Shown: positions 1-10,583 of the stretch, one piece after another | How positions within the stretch are numbered: position 1 is the stretch's first letter | Layout of the letters: each line of letters opens with the position of its first letter | From: Drosophila pseudoobscura | Taxonomy: Eukaryota > Arthropoda > Insecta > Diptera > Drosophilidae | Direction: 5' to 3' | Assembly: GCF_009870125.1 (NCBI RefSeq) | Contig: NC_046679.1 | Span: 12,090,001 to 12,154,000 of the forward strand | DNA length: 64,000 nucleotides | The notes under the pieces: model-generated | The model's input: the letters and a program-made list of their open reading frames with translations, nothing else | The model's database searches: none | What the model was told of the DNA's origin: nothing | Position numbers and translations under genes: made by a program

Positions 1-33
1 GGGGCAGGAGGCAGGAGGCAGGAGGCAGGAGGC
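1..33. repeat. GGAGGCA tandem repeat at the window edge
   Basis: A 7-bp unit (GGAGGCA) is repeated about four times at the left edge. The array may continue outside the window. Confidence 0.85.
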
Positions 34-3000
34 GGCAGTGCACGTGCATGACATTCGACGATTGGTCAACCTCCATCCAGTGATCCAGTGTGCTCGGTCC
101 TCGGTCCTCGATTGTCGGTCCCTGCCAGACTGCAGCACACAGTTCACGGTTATCCAGGACTCGCATCGACAGCTTGTAAGTGTAAACAGATACATAAAAC
201 AGGTCCTCGCGACTATGGCAATGCGCTGCAGGACTCGACAGGGCTATCATGACGAAGCCAGCCAAGCGAAAGGGTAACCTATAGGGGTATAGCATTTCAG
301 AGCGAAGGTCGTCTTCTGGGATAACACTTTACAAAATATTTAAGAATGATTGAATTAAATCATTTTATCATAAAGGAAAGGAATTCTAATGAAGAGAGTT
401 CTGCAAATGTTTCGAAATAGTTAAGTTTTTGCCCAATGCAAGTGTCAGAACTCTTGTAATGGATACATCTGATCTTCTTATGTATCTCTCATATTTCACT
501 TGCCACATAATTTAGATATACCTTTTCCCGTAGGTGCTGCCAGCGAAACCAAAACCAAAACCATAACTAGACTCATCATTGCCGGTTGTCGGCAGCTTCC
601 TGCAGTTTCCCAAAGGGCAGACGCAGACCCAGCCACAAGGATGGAGAGTATCCCCCATACACACTCCTGCAGGAGCATCTGTTTCAGTAGTTGCCACAAA
701 AGCACCCAAAGACAATAACAGAAACAGCAACCGAAAGAGCAACAGCAACAGCAACAGCAACAGCATCGGAATGGGGGGGCAGAAAGGATAACTTTGAGGG
801 AAGCGGAGTACAGTTATTTGACTTTTAACTTTTATTGCTTTATGTAGTTTAGATAAACGTTTGTGGCATGCCATAAATATGCAGCATGTTGGGGCAGCCC
901 AGCGAAGAAAACAAGCAGCCAGGAGCAGCAGCAGCAACCAACAAGGAAAATGCCGAAGGGATGCCGACCAGAAGAGCAAATAACAAAAAAACAACAGCTC
1001 AACCAGGAAATGGTAACACGGGTATAGCACTATCTTAAGATGCCATTCCCTGACTGGCTTATCGGTGGGAGAAGGGCCCAGAACAAGGCCAAAACAATCC
1101 TTAACCATTTTGACCATTCGAATCTTAGGCGTAGTTTTTTTTGATCCATCTACAGAATCCCTGTGTCCCTTGAAGTGAGTGTCATGTCCGTACTTGAGCG
1201 GTTGCACCACGGACAAGTCCCGTCTGCTGATGGCCTTCGATGATAGAGAAGACAGACGGGGGTAAACCATTTCTGATTTATGTTGTAACTTACGAGTGTG
1301 GCAACCCGGCGACTGGGAGCTTATGTACTTGCCACTCTTGCACTTGACTTTGTGCCCCGTCATTGTGTGGTCTTTTGGCAATTTGTAAGGGGGGATACCC
1401 AGGCAGCCCCGCGCTGCATCTTTTCACGCCTCATATGAAAGTTCAAGTTTATTGTGCTCTTCTTTAAGCAGCGAAAGTTTTAATTAATTTCGCACACACG
1501 AGCTTAACTCGCGCATCTAATTACAGGTGCTGGGGGCTGGGGGCAAGGTGTAAGGGGGCGGCAGGGGACGGCATGGGACGGGGGTAATGTGTCTGTGGCC
1601 AACCATCATTATCGCGAGCATCATCAACAAGCATTGGGGGGGGGGAAAGGGGGGGTGGCTGTGCGGCTGTGGCTCCATAAAATGCGGAAAGGCAGCGGTG
1701 AAGGCAAACAAACGGCAGCTGCCGCCGCAAAGTATGCAACACGTTTGCCCCAGCCTTTAAAGTGCGGCGAAGGTGAAGGTGAAGATGGTGCTGGGGGGTG
1801 GGTCTGTATGTGGATACACGATACGGTTCCAGGTGGGGTTAAGGTTTAGGCTTTCTCACAAAAAGCAAACCAATATCACAAGTAATAGGAAATGCGGGCA
1901 TTTACACACATTAAATATTACGAATTATTTACAAGTTTTGGACTTTAATTATATTTTGAAGAGGTTTTCATTGAATTCCATGAATATTTATGGAAAATAG
2001 ACGAGGCACAGAGGCAAGTATTTGGAAGAACTAGAAGCGTAAGCTAATCCAAAAATCACTTAATGAAGAGGCGAGGGCTGATTATACGCGTATCTCGATC
2101 TTGAAGACCACCTGAATAATCTAAGTATATTTCTGTAAACTTCTTTGACGTACAATTTGATCAAAACTTCGATTTTGCGACCTTCCCTCACAGCCTAAGA
2201 AATTCAAAAATACCAGTGCTATCTTTAATAATGAAGATACCGAAGTATCTTTTTATCTCTTGGCCTCAGATAAGAGTTTATTCAAAACATTAGGGTAAAT
2301 AACAGACTAAAGTATCTATATTAGAACCAAGGGTTTATTTACAAACTAAAAACCAGAACTTTATAATGAGAAAAATTAAGTTTTATTCGTTAATAATGCA
2401 GTAAAAAGCCACTCCAAGGGAATGTTAAAAGATAAAGATGTGTTGGAGGAACTCATTTGAAGATACTATTCAAGCCAATTAAAACATAATAAATATACAT
2501 TGACATTTTCTTATTTTTTAACATATACCAGAATATCATCTGAGAATGCCAAACACCGATCCAGCAGTTCATTGATCATTGAAGAGTTTGCTTTATTAAT
2601 TAAGAATATTTTTTTGATAATTAATAGAAATTGTTCTTTTGATTTGTTCATCTTTTAACAACATGACAAGAACTGCACTGATTGAGCTGAAATTTTGATC
2701 TTAAAAAGAAAAGAAAAAGTTCTCTTATAGTTCTCAGACCAGAAGCTCGACAATGATGAGAGTTTTATACGACAAAAAGTGTTATACTAGTTTATTTTAT
2801 ACAATATTTGTATTCCTATTTTTACAACCGGTACCCAAAGATCGTGAAAGTGAAACGTTTTCGACCCCATAAGGTATATATATTCTTGATCAGCATAATT
2901 AGTCGATTATATGTAGCCATGTCAGTCTGTCCATCTTGATGAGCTCCTAGATCTATAAACAAAGGAAAATACTCGAGAAATAGTAGCGCTCAAGATAAGT

Positions 3001-4156
3001 TTAGTGAATTCTCATTCATTTGTATGTGAAAACAAAGAACTCCATGCAATATGCAGCCACAATCAATCATAGTACGTACATATGTCATCATAGTCACATT
3101 ACTATCTGTCATTAACACTTTGCTCAATGTCCTGTTTATCCATTCAGTCAGCAGAGAATCCAAGCATGAGTCCACAAAGTATCTGAGCATTTTCTCCCTT
3201 TACCATTCCACATTTGGGATGCATTTGAAAATCCGCTTAAACGGGAATGGAAACCAAAACGAACCGAAAATGAACCGAACCACGTGCGCCCCAATCGACA
3301 AAGGCACATGGCCCCTGGCCCCTGGCCCACTCCTCGATGCAAAGGCTCCTCCGACATGGAGTCAAACACCTGCGAAATTGAATGAGAAATATCCATTCTG
3401 TGTGCGTTGTGTGTAGGAGTTGTTGTTACGGTTTCAAACTTATTCCGACCACCGATTTTCCCCAGCCCCATTGAGTGAGCAGCAGACCAGTCCGGAACAC
3501 AGAGCCCGAACATAGTTGGCCAAAAACAATTTTATTTCACAGAAAGAATTTTAAGCAATACAAAAGGATTTTCAATGCCCGAACTGCAACTTATTTCCCG
3601 TTGTTTCCTTTCCTTATTTTTTGTGTTTTTTGGGTAACCGAATATTCAATTGAGTTCAGGTTTTTTGGATTTTGCGGCATCTTTAAGTTGGCCCCCGGTT
3701 CAGAGAAAAGTGCGGTTATACTTGTAGTATTTTTCTGCGGCCAAATTTTAAATTAAACCAAAACTTTGCTCATCATATGAGGTGGCACGGAGTGGCTGCT
3801 GTTGTTGGGATTTGGCACATATCTCTCTGGCAGTCTCCATCATAAAGCATCAAACGTCAGTCGCAGCCGCAGTCGCAGTCGCAGTGAACGGCGACGCACA
3901 ATTTCAAAGTTTGAATTGAGTTGCGTCTCGCTCCAGTTGGAGTGGAGCCAGAGCTAGGACCAGGACCAAAGCAGGAGTTGTCTTTGTCTAGCTGGGGAAT
4001 TCCCACTTCTATAACCAATCTCAATCCCACAGCCAGTCCTCAGCAGCAGACTCGGAACGAAAAAATCACACAACACACAAACAAGCACTATATGATAATG
4101 CTCTGGGAGTTCAACGCTTTACATGAGTGATTCAAGCTACGCTTGGATGAATCATG
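34..4156. other. Non-coding stretch upstream of the first small gene
   Basis: No convincing gene is seen. The first 1.9 kb is moderately GC-rich with poly-purine and CAG-type runs (for example 725-765). From 1.9 to 3.0 kb the DNA is AT-rich and ends in a DINE-1 fragment. The run at 3855-3890 is an imperfect CAGTCG/CAGCCG repeat. Reading frames here either start at non-ATG codons or follow simple repeats, so I treat them as chance. Confidence 0.6.
2820..2965 (-). mobile_element. DINE-1/mini-me fragment
   Basis: This stretch matches, in reverse orientation, the conserved tail of the long copy at 6563-7691. It has the CGACCCCATAA block, a TATATATATTCTTGATCAGCAT block and a short degenerate GTCTGTCC run. 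The match to the long copy is seen directly. The family name (DINE-1, a Helentron-type repeat with a GTCY microsatellite) is established knowledge. The copy is short and diverged, and its terminal TATACCC motif is barely recognisable. Confidence 0.75.
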
Positions 4157-4190
4157 TATAAATATAAGAAGCATATGAAATGCAGTCATA
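4157..4190 (+). promoter_or_regulatory. TATA box and likely start site of small gene 1
   Basis: TATAAATA lies at 4157-4164. A plausible initiator (GCAGTCA) follows 27 bp downstream, with transcription probably starting near 4184. The first ATG after that point is the one at 4308, which supports the start chosen for the small gene. The assignment is an inference from spacing. Confidence 0.5.
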
Positions 4191-4307
4191 CTCGTATTCT
4201 TATACGATAAATTAAACTCATATCACAGTTTGACCGCAAAAAGAATCCCAGACTCCGGGGGATTTAGTTTCATTTGTGCGCTGCTGGTATCGAGCATCGG
4301 TAGTGTC

Positions 4308-4580
4308 ATGGATTGGTCGATGAAGTCCCACTTATTGGCTTATTATTATCAGTGTCCAAACATAAGCCCGTGGTGTCTAATACTATTTGGCGCGATAGTC
4401 GCGGTAACGCTCGTCTGCTACAGCTGCCATTGCTATCAGTTTATTCGCGATCGTCGTCGGCTCCGATCACAAAATCGGCAACTGCCTCAACCCCTTGTAC
4501 GTCTGTCGGTCAGCCCGGGCTGCCCCCACATCATCAACACCAAGCTGACCCACTCCAAAAATCTCGCTGAGGCTTACTAA
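4308..4580 (+). CDS. Small single-pass membrane protein (small gene 1)
   Basis: This 90-residue reading frame starts at the first ATG downstream of a well-spaced TATA/initiator pair. I do not recognise the family. Residues 22-43 form one hydrophobic membrane segment ending in a cysteine cluster (CYSCHC). A strongly basic stretch (RDRRRLRSQNR, 47-57) follows directly, which by the positive-inside rule would be cytosolic. The frame stays open upstream to at least 4179 but contains no ATG between the start site and 4308. Its membrane segment plus basic tail resemble those of the second small gene about 0.6 kb downstream, so the two may be diverged tandem duplicates. No intron or nearby AATAAA was seen; AATAAA motifs occur near 5118. 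Chance cannot be excluded for a frame this short. Confidence 0.5.
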   Translation: MDWSMKSHLLAYYYQCPNISPWCLILFGAIVAVTLVCYSCHCYQFIRDRRRLRSQNRQLPQPLVRLSVSPGCPHIINTKLTHSKNLAEAY

Positions 4581-5160
4581 ACGCAGAACCGGAGATCATC
4601 ATTTAAGCTTTTGGGAGGCTATCTACAACCCACATGTAAGTCCATATGTACCTATGTATATATATATATATAAGACATCAGATCCATCCATGGAAAGGCA
4701 GAACCCAAAAGCACTCAGGTCTAAACCACTTAACGCTGATCATGAATTTCCAAAGACCCAGGCAGAGACCATCGGTCTTTGCTTGAGCGAAGATCGAGTT
4801 GAGCAAAATCAGATTCGATCGGGCCTTTTCAGTCCCTTTTTTCAATGTGTCCGTCAATGAGAGGTTTTTATCAGACACGCCGGCAGTGTCAACAGTTATT
4901 TGCGAGCTATGGTGATTATACACTTATAAGCATGTGTCAAACCTCCCTGTGCTACAAAATGAAAACTTTTGAAGACTTGGATGAGTATACCACTTTCTTA
5001 TACTTCAAATTTGCAATCTATCCGCAAAAACCTTGATTTCCTTACTTTTACTCGGCATCTGCCTTATTCTATTTTTACACGGTTTTGAAATATCACGGTT
5101 TTGTACACTTGTTAATGGAATAAATCGAATAAATCCATGAAACAAATTTTAAATTTGTAA
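4581..5160. other. Spacer between the two small membrane-protein genes
   Basis: AT-rich spacer with a short (TA)n run near 4656-4672. Two AATAAA motifs near 5118-5132 could serve as poly(A) signals for the upstream small gene. No further gene is supported. Confidence 0.5.
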
Positions 5161-5196
5161 TATATAAAAAAGTATAAAGGGAAAAAATTCAGTTTC
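5161..5196 (+). promoter_or_regulatory. TATA box and initiator of small gene 2
   Basis: TATATAAAAA at 5161-5170 lies about 28 bp before a consensus insect initiator, TTCAGTTT, whose A is at 5191. The start ATG is only 16 nt further on. TATA-to-initiator spacing is canonical, which makes this the best-defined core promoter in the window. Confidence 0.65.
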
Positions 5197-5206
5197 AGCC
5201 TTCAAC

Positions 5207-5401
5207 ATGGGATTCGGCGAACTGCTGAGAGATAACCAAATCGGTATGGTGTACTTGGTGGGTGCACCTATCTTCATATCCCTGATGATCGTTCACTTCT
5301 ACTACTGCTGGCTCAGTGTCCGCGAGTGCCGCCGTTCCAGGGGCCGAAAGGCCCTGCCCTCCGAAGCCCGCGAGGCCATACTCCAAGTGGAGGTCTATTG
5401 A
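5207..5401 (+). CDS. Very small single-pass membrane protein (small gene 2)
   Basis: A 64-residue protein starts at the first ATG after a TATA/initiator promoter, with a 16-nt leader. I do not recognise the family. Residues 13-35 form one membrane segment (QIGMVYLVGAPIFISLMIVH core). A cysteine/arginine-rich stretch (SVRECRRSRGRK, 37-48) and a short acidic tail follow. There is no signal-peptide cleavage pattern, so the first hydrophobic stretch is probably the anchor. Codon third positions are GC-rich compared with the AT-rich surroundings, which supports real coding use. The protein resembles small gene 1 in layout (short N-terminus, one membrane span, aromatic/cysteine edge, arginine cluster). 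Short intronless genes with compact promoters are common among testis- or tissue-restricted Drosophila genes; that role is speculation here. Confidence 0.65.
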   Translation: MGFGELLRDNQIGMVYLVGAPIFISLMIVHFYYCWLSVRECRRSRGRKALPSEAREAILQVEVY

Positions 5402-6562
5402 TAAACGGCTTGGATGTGAATCACTCAGAAAATTGTAGTTATCGGTCCGGATGGAAAGTGCTCATTGTATATATTAATATGTACGCCAAGAATTTAATAC
5501 GCTTATCAATTAGAAATTCTTAGTATTATTTATTGCAATGTTTAAATTAATAATAAGCTATGGAACGCAAAGTAAACAAAAAATATATTTATTTACGCCC
5601 ATTTAGTTTCTGTAACATACCATAGACACATAATACATTAATCTGTAAAGATTTATACAATTTTAAAGTTACTAAATATTTGGAAACATTTGAAAAGCTG
5701 GAAAGACAATAATCGATTGTGAGATACGTATTATACATAGATATGTATCTTTAATTTTGAAATATGAATCATTAATTTTCTCTACTCTCCTGATTCCAAG
5801 TAAATTGTCTGCTTTAAATGGAGACCCAAGCGAATTTTTTCCATGGCCGAGTAATAAAATGTTTGATGAGTTTCCGGCGACCACCTTAAAATAGAGCTTA
5901 AAGTGGGTACGTGATGTCTGTCTGTTCATATATGGGTACATAATACATATACATATATGAACTTCTATCTGTGTGTGTGTGGGTGTTCGTATCCGTATGT
6001 TGTTGGTTTGCTTACGGCGGGGTCATAAATTTGGCCAAAAACTTGGCTATGCATCTTCGCTGACGTTTCCTTTCACGACCTGCAAAATTTAGCGCTGCAC
6101 GGCGGTTTTTGATGGCCCTCAGCGGCAGGACGAGATGCGCTAATAAATGACATTTTCATACACCTGACGGAGAGGTAAACTTCCGAGAGACGAGAGACGA
6201 GAGACTCGAGTCCAAGGTAATAAGCAAAATTAAATTGAACTGGCTGCCACAAGCCCGAGTAAAAAGTGAACTTTAATGAGCGGAAATGAGTAATAATAAA
6301 TGGCAATTTATTTATTTATGAACTACTTTTTTCTCTCTCGTAAGGCTCGAAAATGGGAACCTTTTAATGGGATTAAATAAAAAGAAATTTAGACGCGGGT
6401 TAGAGGAATTTTAAAAGGTGTTTCTTTGGTTGTAACTCCGCCAGAAATCTTATACTTCAATGAGCCTTTCTATTTAATGCGCATAAAATTTAAATTGGTA
6501 TTTAAGACAGTTGAGCAAGGACTCTTTTTTGAGTCTAATTTAGTTTTATTTCAGTTTAAAAC
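5402..6562. other. AT-rich non-coding stretch
   Basis: No gene is seen. It is AT-rich, with a GT-rich run near 5970-5990. It lies between the second small gene and the long DINE-1 element. Confidence 0.55.
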
Positions 6563-7691
6563 GAGGGGGAACGTTGTGAGTTGCTGCGGACACCGCAACT
6601 CTACGGTTATACCCGATACTAAGTCAGTATGGCTCTCCTCTGGCAGACGCCGCTAATATTAAACGACACGACAAAGAGTGCGTGCGAGAGAGACAGAAAA
6701 TCAGTCTGAGCGTGACGTCGGGCGCTGCGTAGCCACTGCAAATTGATTTGTTCCTTTTGGCTATAAAAATGATCTGATCTGATCCAGATTCACCAATCTG
6801 ATAGATATGGTCATTATCTATGATTCTGCGTTTTTAGTTTTCTCGAATCTGCAATATTGTGGATGCAACAGATTTTCGTCCTTTGTGGGGGCGGATGGGG
6901 GTGGGGCGAAATTCTGAGATATACGTTTTATAGTGACATCTTAAAGGAGTGTGTGTACCAAATTTGGTTACTCTAGCCTTAATAGTCTCTGAGATTTGTG
7001 GTTGCCTCAGATTTTCGTCCTTTGCGGGGGCGGAAGGGGGTGTGGCGAAATTTGGACAGGAAACGGTCAAGGTCCGATATCACAGGAGTGTGGATACCAA
7101 ATTTGGATGCTCTGGCTTTTATAGGTTCTGAGATCCTTGAACTCATATTTTGCAATTGGCAAAACCGACCATGAAACCTGTGTGTTAGAGTGAGACAGAG
7201 CGAGAAAGAGTGATATTGTTTTCGTGATTCTGGCTGTAATAATTATACGATCTGGTTCAGATTTTGCACTCTAGAAGATATAGTAAACTTCTACGATTCT
7301 GCGTTTTTAGTTTTCTCGTATCGTCGAAATTGTGGATGCCACTGATTTTCGCCCTTTGTGGGGGCGGAAGTGGGCGGGGCAAAGTTTTGAAATATTTTTG
7401 GAGCAGTGACATATCACAGAAGTCTGGATCCAAAACATCGTTGCTCTAGCTCTTATAGTCTTTGAGCATTAGGCGCTGAAGGGGACGGACAGACGGACAG
7501 ACGGACAGACGGACGGACGGACAGACGGACAGACGGACAGACAGACATGGCTCAATCGACTCGGCTATTGATGCTGATCAAGAATATATATACTTTATGG
7601 GGTCGGAAACGATTCCTTCTGGACGTTACACACATCCACTTTTACCACAAATCTAATATACCCCAATACTCATTTTGAGTATCGGGTATAA
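6563..7691 (+). mobile_element. Long DINE-1 (Helentron-type) element
   Basis: A non-coding interspersed repeat of about 1.1 kb. Its 5' part has a short hairpin (GAGTTGC...GCAACTC near 6578-6601) followed by TATACCCGATAC. The body contains three related modules with the motif GATTTTCG(T/C)CCTTTG at about 6871, 7009 and 7343. Two further blocks with TTCTGCGTTTTTAGTTTTCTCG (6821 and 7293) are about 472 bp apart, so part of the element is internally duplicated. It ends with a (GTCY)n array, a TATATATACTTTATGG block and TGAGTATCGGGTATA. Four shorter pieces of the same repeat lie elsewhere in the window. It has no coding capacity of its own; family members depend on enzymes supplied elsewhere. Confidence 0.85.
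7483..7547. repeat. (GGAC/AGAC)n, GTCY microsatellite of DINE-1
   Basis: About 16 four-base units of GGAC/AGAC (GTCY on the other strand). This is the microsatellite typical of mini-me/DINE-1 elements and lies inside the long copy. Confidence 0.9.
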
Positions 7692-9430
7692 ATAGCCCGA
7701 AATTTGCCTGCTCTAAATGCAAATCAAATCGAATTAGCCAACTTTATTTGCTCTTCGTTTTGGAATACTTGCTGGCGATGGCTCTATCTACATATATATA
7801 TTCTTTATTAGGGGAACCATTCAGCGAATGGCCACTGTCACCCTTCTGGCCAAATTGAAACGCTAAAATAATTTACGGCTCAACTAGCCACACGGACGGG
7901 CTAGCCGGATACAACTTGGACTCCAGCCCCAGTCCCAGCCTCAGCCTCAGCCCCATCTTTGGCTCCAACTACTGCTCTATCTTCGGCTCTAGTTCAGTTC
8001 TTTCCCCTTGACCATGATGCCCCGCTTGATGGCTGGCACGTTAAATGCCATCGAAATGCTCCCAGTTGGAAAATTAGTTTAAAAATACGTTCGGCATCTG
8101 CTCCTGCAACAGCAGCAGAAGTTGTATGAGAAGGAAGCAAGCAAGTCGTGGCTGCTGCTCATCTTTTTATACCCTCGTAGAGGGTCTTGTCTTACCAACA
8201 AACAGCTAAGAAGTTCCTTAGTTTATGAGATATTTTGTACGTATCCAAAATTTCCATACGGGCAGTTTTAGGGGTCGGAATGGCTCGATTTTGGATACAT
8301 CATTTGAATAAAGCTAAAGTTTTGTGTGTTTTCAAGGGTACTCAACACTTCGGCCTCAAAATGATGGCATTCCTTTTGGGTGCCTGTGTCTGTGTGTGCG
8401 GGTTTTTTTTTGTGGCAGCAGCACGCGGCTGCGTTCGGGGTGGCGTAAAAATTCACTTAGCTCAACTTGCCCCCAGCCGGCTCCCCCGAGGAGGGTTCAA
8501 TAAAAGCGACAAGTTGCCCAAAAGAAACTACGGAGAAGACACTGGCAAGGCTGGCAAGAGTTTCGCCCAATAAAATGTTCGTGTTTTACAATTTTATTAG
8601 GTGACGCGAGCTCATCAAATATTTAAACTCGAAAAAGATACATTTATAGCCGAGTGGCATTTTTCATTGTTCGATCCGCTCCGTTTAAGTAATTGCATTT
8701 TAGTGGACACACGTTTTACACTTGTCCGAGTCCGAGTTCGAGTTCGAGTCGATGGAGGGGCGGGGACGACGACGGCGACGGGGACCTTAAATCATTCCGT
8801 GTTTATCTGGTGACCATAAATTAAGGCATTAGTCGTCGTCCCTGCCCTGGTCGCATCGAACTGTTTGCACAGCGACCGTCGCATTCGGCCGTGCAGATGC
8901 TTCCGCCAAATGTGGGATTTACACTGCGGCGGGGCCTGACCGCAATCGAAGTCGTCTCCACACACGCACCCACTCCTCCGCCCTGATCTTTAATTGTCGA
9001 GAAGAAGTGTGGGTGTGGCCAAAACTTTGCGGCCAATCACATACGAGTGTGTATTGTATCCAGATACACGCTGCACTGGGCGAAAAAGTGGATAATCTAC
9101 GAGTGTTCTGGGGAAAAATGTCAAAGGTCCCAATGCAATGATGAATGTATTTGGGTTCCTTTAATGCCCAAAGATGTCTTTATCGCATGGGATATCTCAT
9201 GACAATATTGCAATTTTTTTACGTTTTTGGACGACCCTCACGAGATTCATTCTGCAGCGCAGGGGGTAATGAATGATGCTTCATCAAAAAAAGTTTAACT
9301 AAGTTGATCGAAGCAATCTTGTCTCGAAGATACCCGTTGAAAATCGTATGAAGTGGAAATGTTCTTGTGTAAATTCCATATTTCTGCAAAGGTCAAGTTC
9401 TTAGCATGATTTGGACAAAAACTGCCAAAC
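7692..9430. other. Non-coding stretch after the long DINE-1 element
   Basis: No gene is supported. It contains CAG/CAGC-type runs (7918-7970), a repeat-like block starting with TATACCCTCGTAGAGGGT at 8167, and a CGAGTTCGAGTT run near 8735. The frame at 8235-8573 opens at a non-ATG codon and is probably chance. Confidence 0.5.
8164..8300. repeat. Probable interspersed-repeat remnant
   Basis: TATACCCTCGTAGAGGGT near 8167, followed by an AT-rich body, resembles the ends of dispersed Drosophila repeats that begin TATACCCT(T/C)G. The call rests on the terminal motif only. Confidence 0.35.
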
Positions 9431-9441
9431 TGGTCACACTA
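9431..9441 (+). promoter_or_regulatory. Motif 1 (M1BP) core-promoter element
   Basis: TGGTCACACTA is a perfect match to the Drosophila Motif 1 consensus YGGTCACACTR, which normally sits at start sites of housekeeping genes. No coding exon is apparent just downstream, so it is either an orphan or marks an unrecognised transcript. Confidence 0.45.
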
Positions 9442-10583
9442 AAAACAGTCAAATAGGCTTTATGTTAAATGGCAGCCCTCATCTGCCATCAAGAATCTTA
9501 AAGAATTCGGTGTTCCAAACAAAACTTATTAAAATTCTTATCCTCTGTTTACTTTGGTTCTGGTTTTGGAAATATATCCTTTAATTTACACCATTTTTTC
9601 CCAGTGCCCACTGCCTTTGTTTGATTTAGTCGTTGAGCGAAGCACTTCGAACTTTTGAGCATTGCCAATCGACGTGGAGGTAAAGGTGGAGGTGCCTGCC
9701 CAAAGAAACGATTCTCATTCTCTGCCTCTGTCTCTGCGTAGTGCCCCACCTTGTTTGCTAATGAGCCAATTTAGTTGCATTGAACGAAATTGCATCCGGC
9801 ATGTGTGTCTGGGCCACGCACTTAAAACTTGGCCAATGCATCTGGCCAGGCTGAGGCGCTTTGAAATGTTAAGTGGCTGCGGCCTTTGGAAAATTGATGC
9901 TGGGCTAGGTATTGGCCGTAATAGAATGGGTCGCAGATAAACAGTAACTGGAACTGAAATAATTCGGGCAGCCACATATCCCAAGCCATCGCATTTAATA
10001 TTTGAGTTTTGTTCGCCAATTTGGGTAATCCTTGGAAAGGATGGCCTTAAGGCCATCAATAAGGTATCGTCTTTGCTTCTAATGCTCGAGCTCGTAATGC
10101 GATCTCTCCCTACCCCACCCCCACTCTACCCGACTACCCATGAGACCGGCAGCAACGCGTGCATGGATCTCGGTCGACTGTTACGTGTGCAACTATCGAT
10201 GTTTCTCCAGCCCTAAAACACACTCTCGCGTAGGGATCTTCTCGCTGCTCGTTGTCTTTCAAGGGATGGGTCATCGTATCATTTGGTTGGAATTTACGTA
10301 CCAAATTTTACAATAACCCACATATATTTAAACTCTCTAAACGCACTACACTGATTCATAGAGTCTTTCAAGACAACAATGTGCAGATGTGGTTCGAGGC
10401 GGTGCACTACTCTAAACGGAACCTCATCGATCTGGTTGCACGGCACAAAAAATACACATTAAAAATGCATACAATGAATGTGATATGTAACGGTCATAGC
10501 CGTTTTTATAACGAGTACAATGTGCATTTATTTTTTTTAAGCCATGTACAATACCATGAATTAAATACATTTCGGATTCCCCA
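9442..10583. other. Non-coding stretch between the Motif 1 site and the zinc-finger gene
   Basis: No gene is supported. A partial DRE (TATCGAT) lies at 10194-10200. The block at about 10325-10385 (ATATTTAAACTCT... TGATTCA) resembles the DINE-1-derived block at 13950-13995. The open frame from 10252 begins at TTG and runs antisense through the last zinc-finger exon, so I do not accept it. Confidence 0.5.

Noticed and set aside
512..1381. 289-codon frame on the - strand
   Set aside because: It contains a long poly-leucine run from a CAG repeat, low-complexity composition and no domain; the complementary frames look equally open.
4800..4815. TTGAGCAAAATCAG resembling the start of miR-87
   Set aside because: Only the seed region agrees and no hairpin partner is visible.
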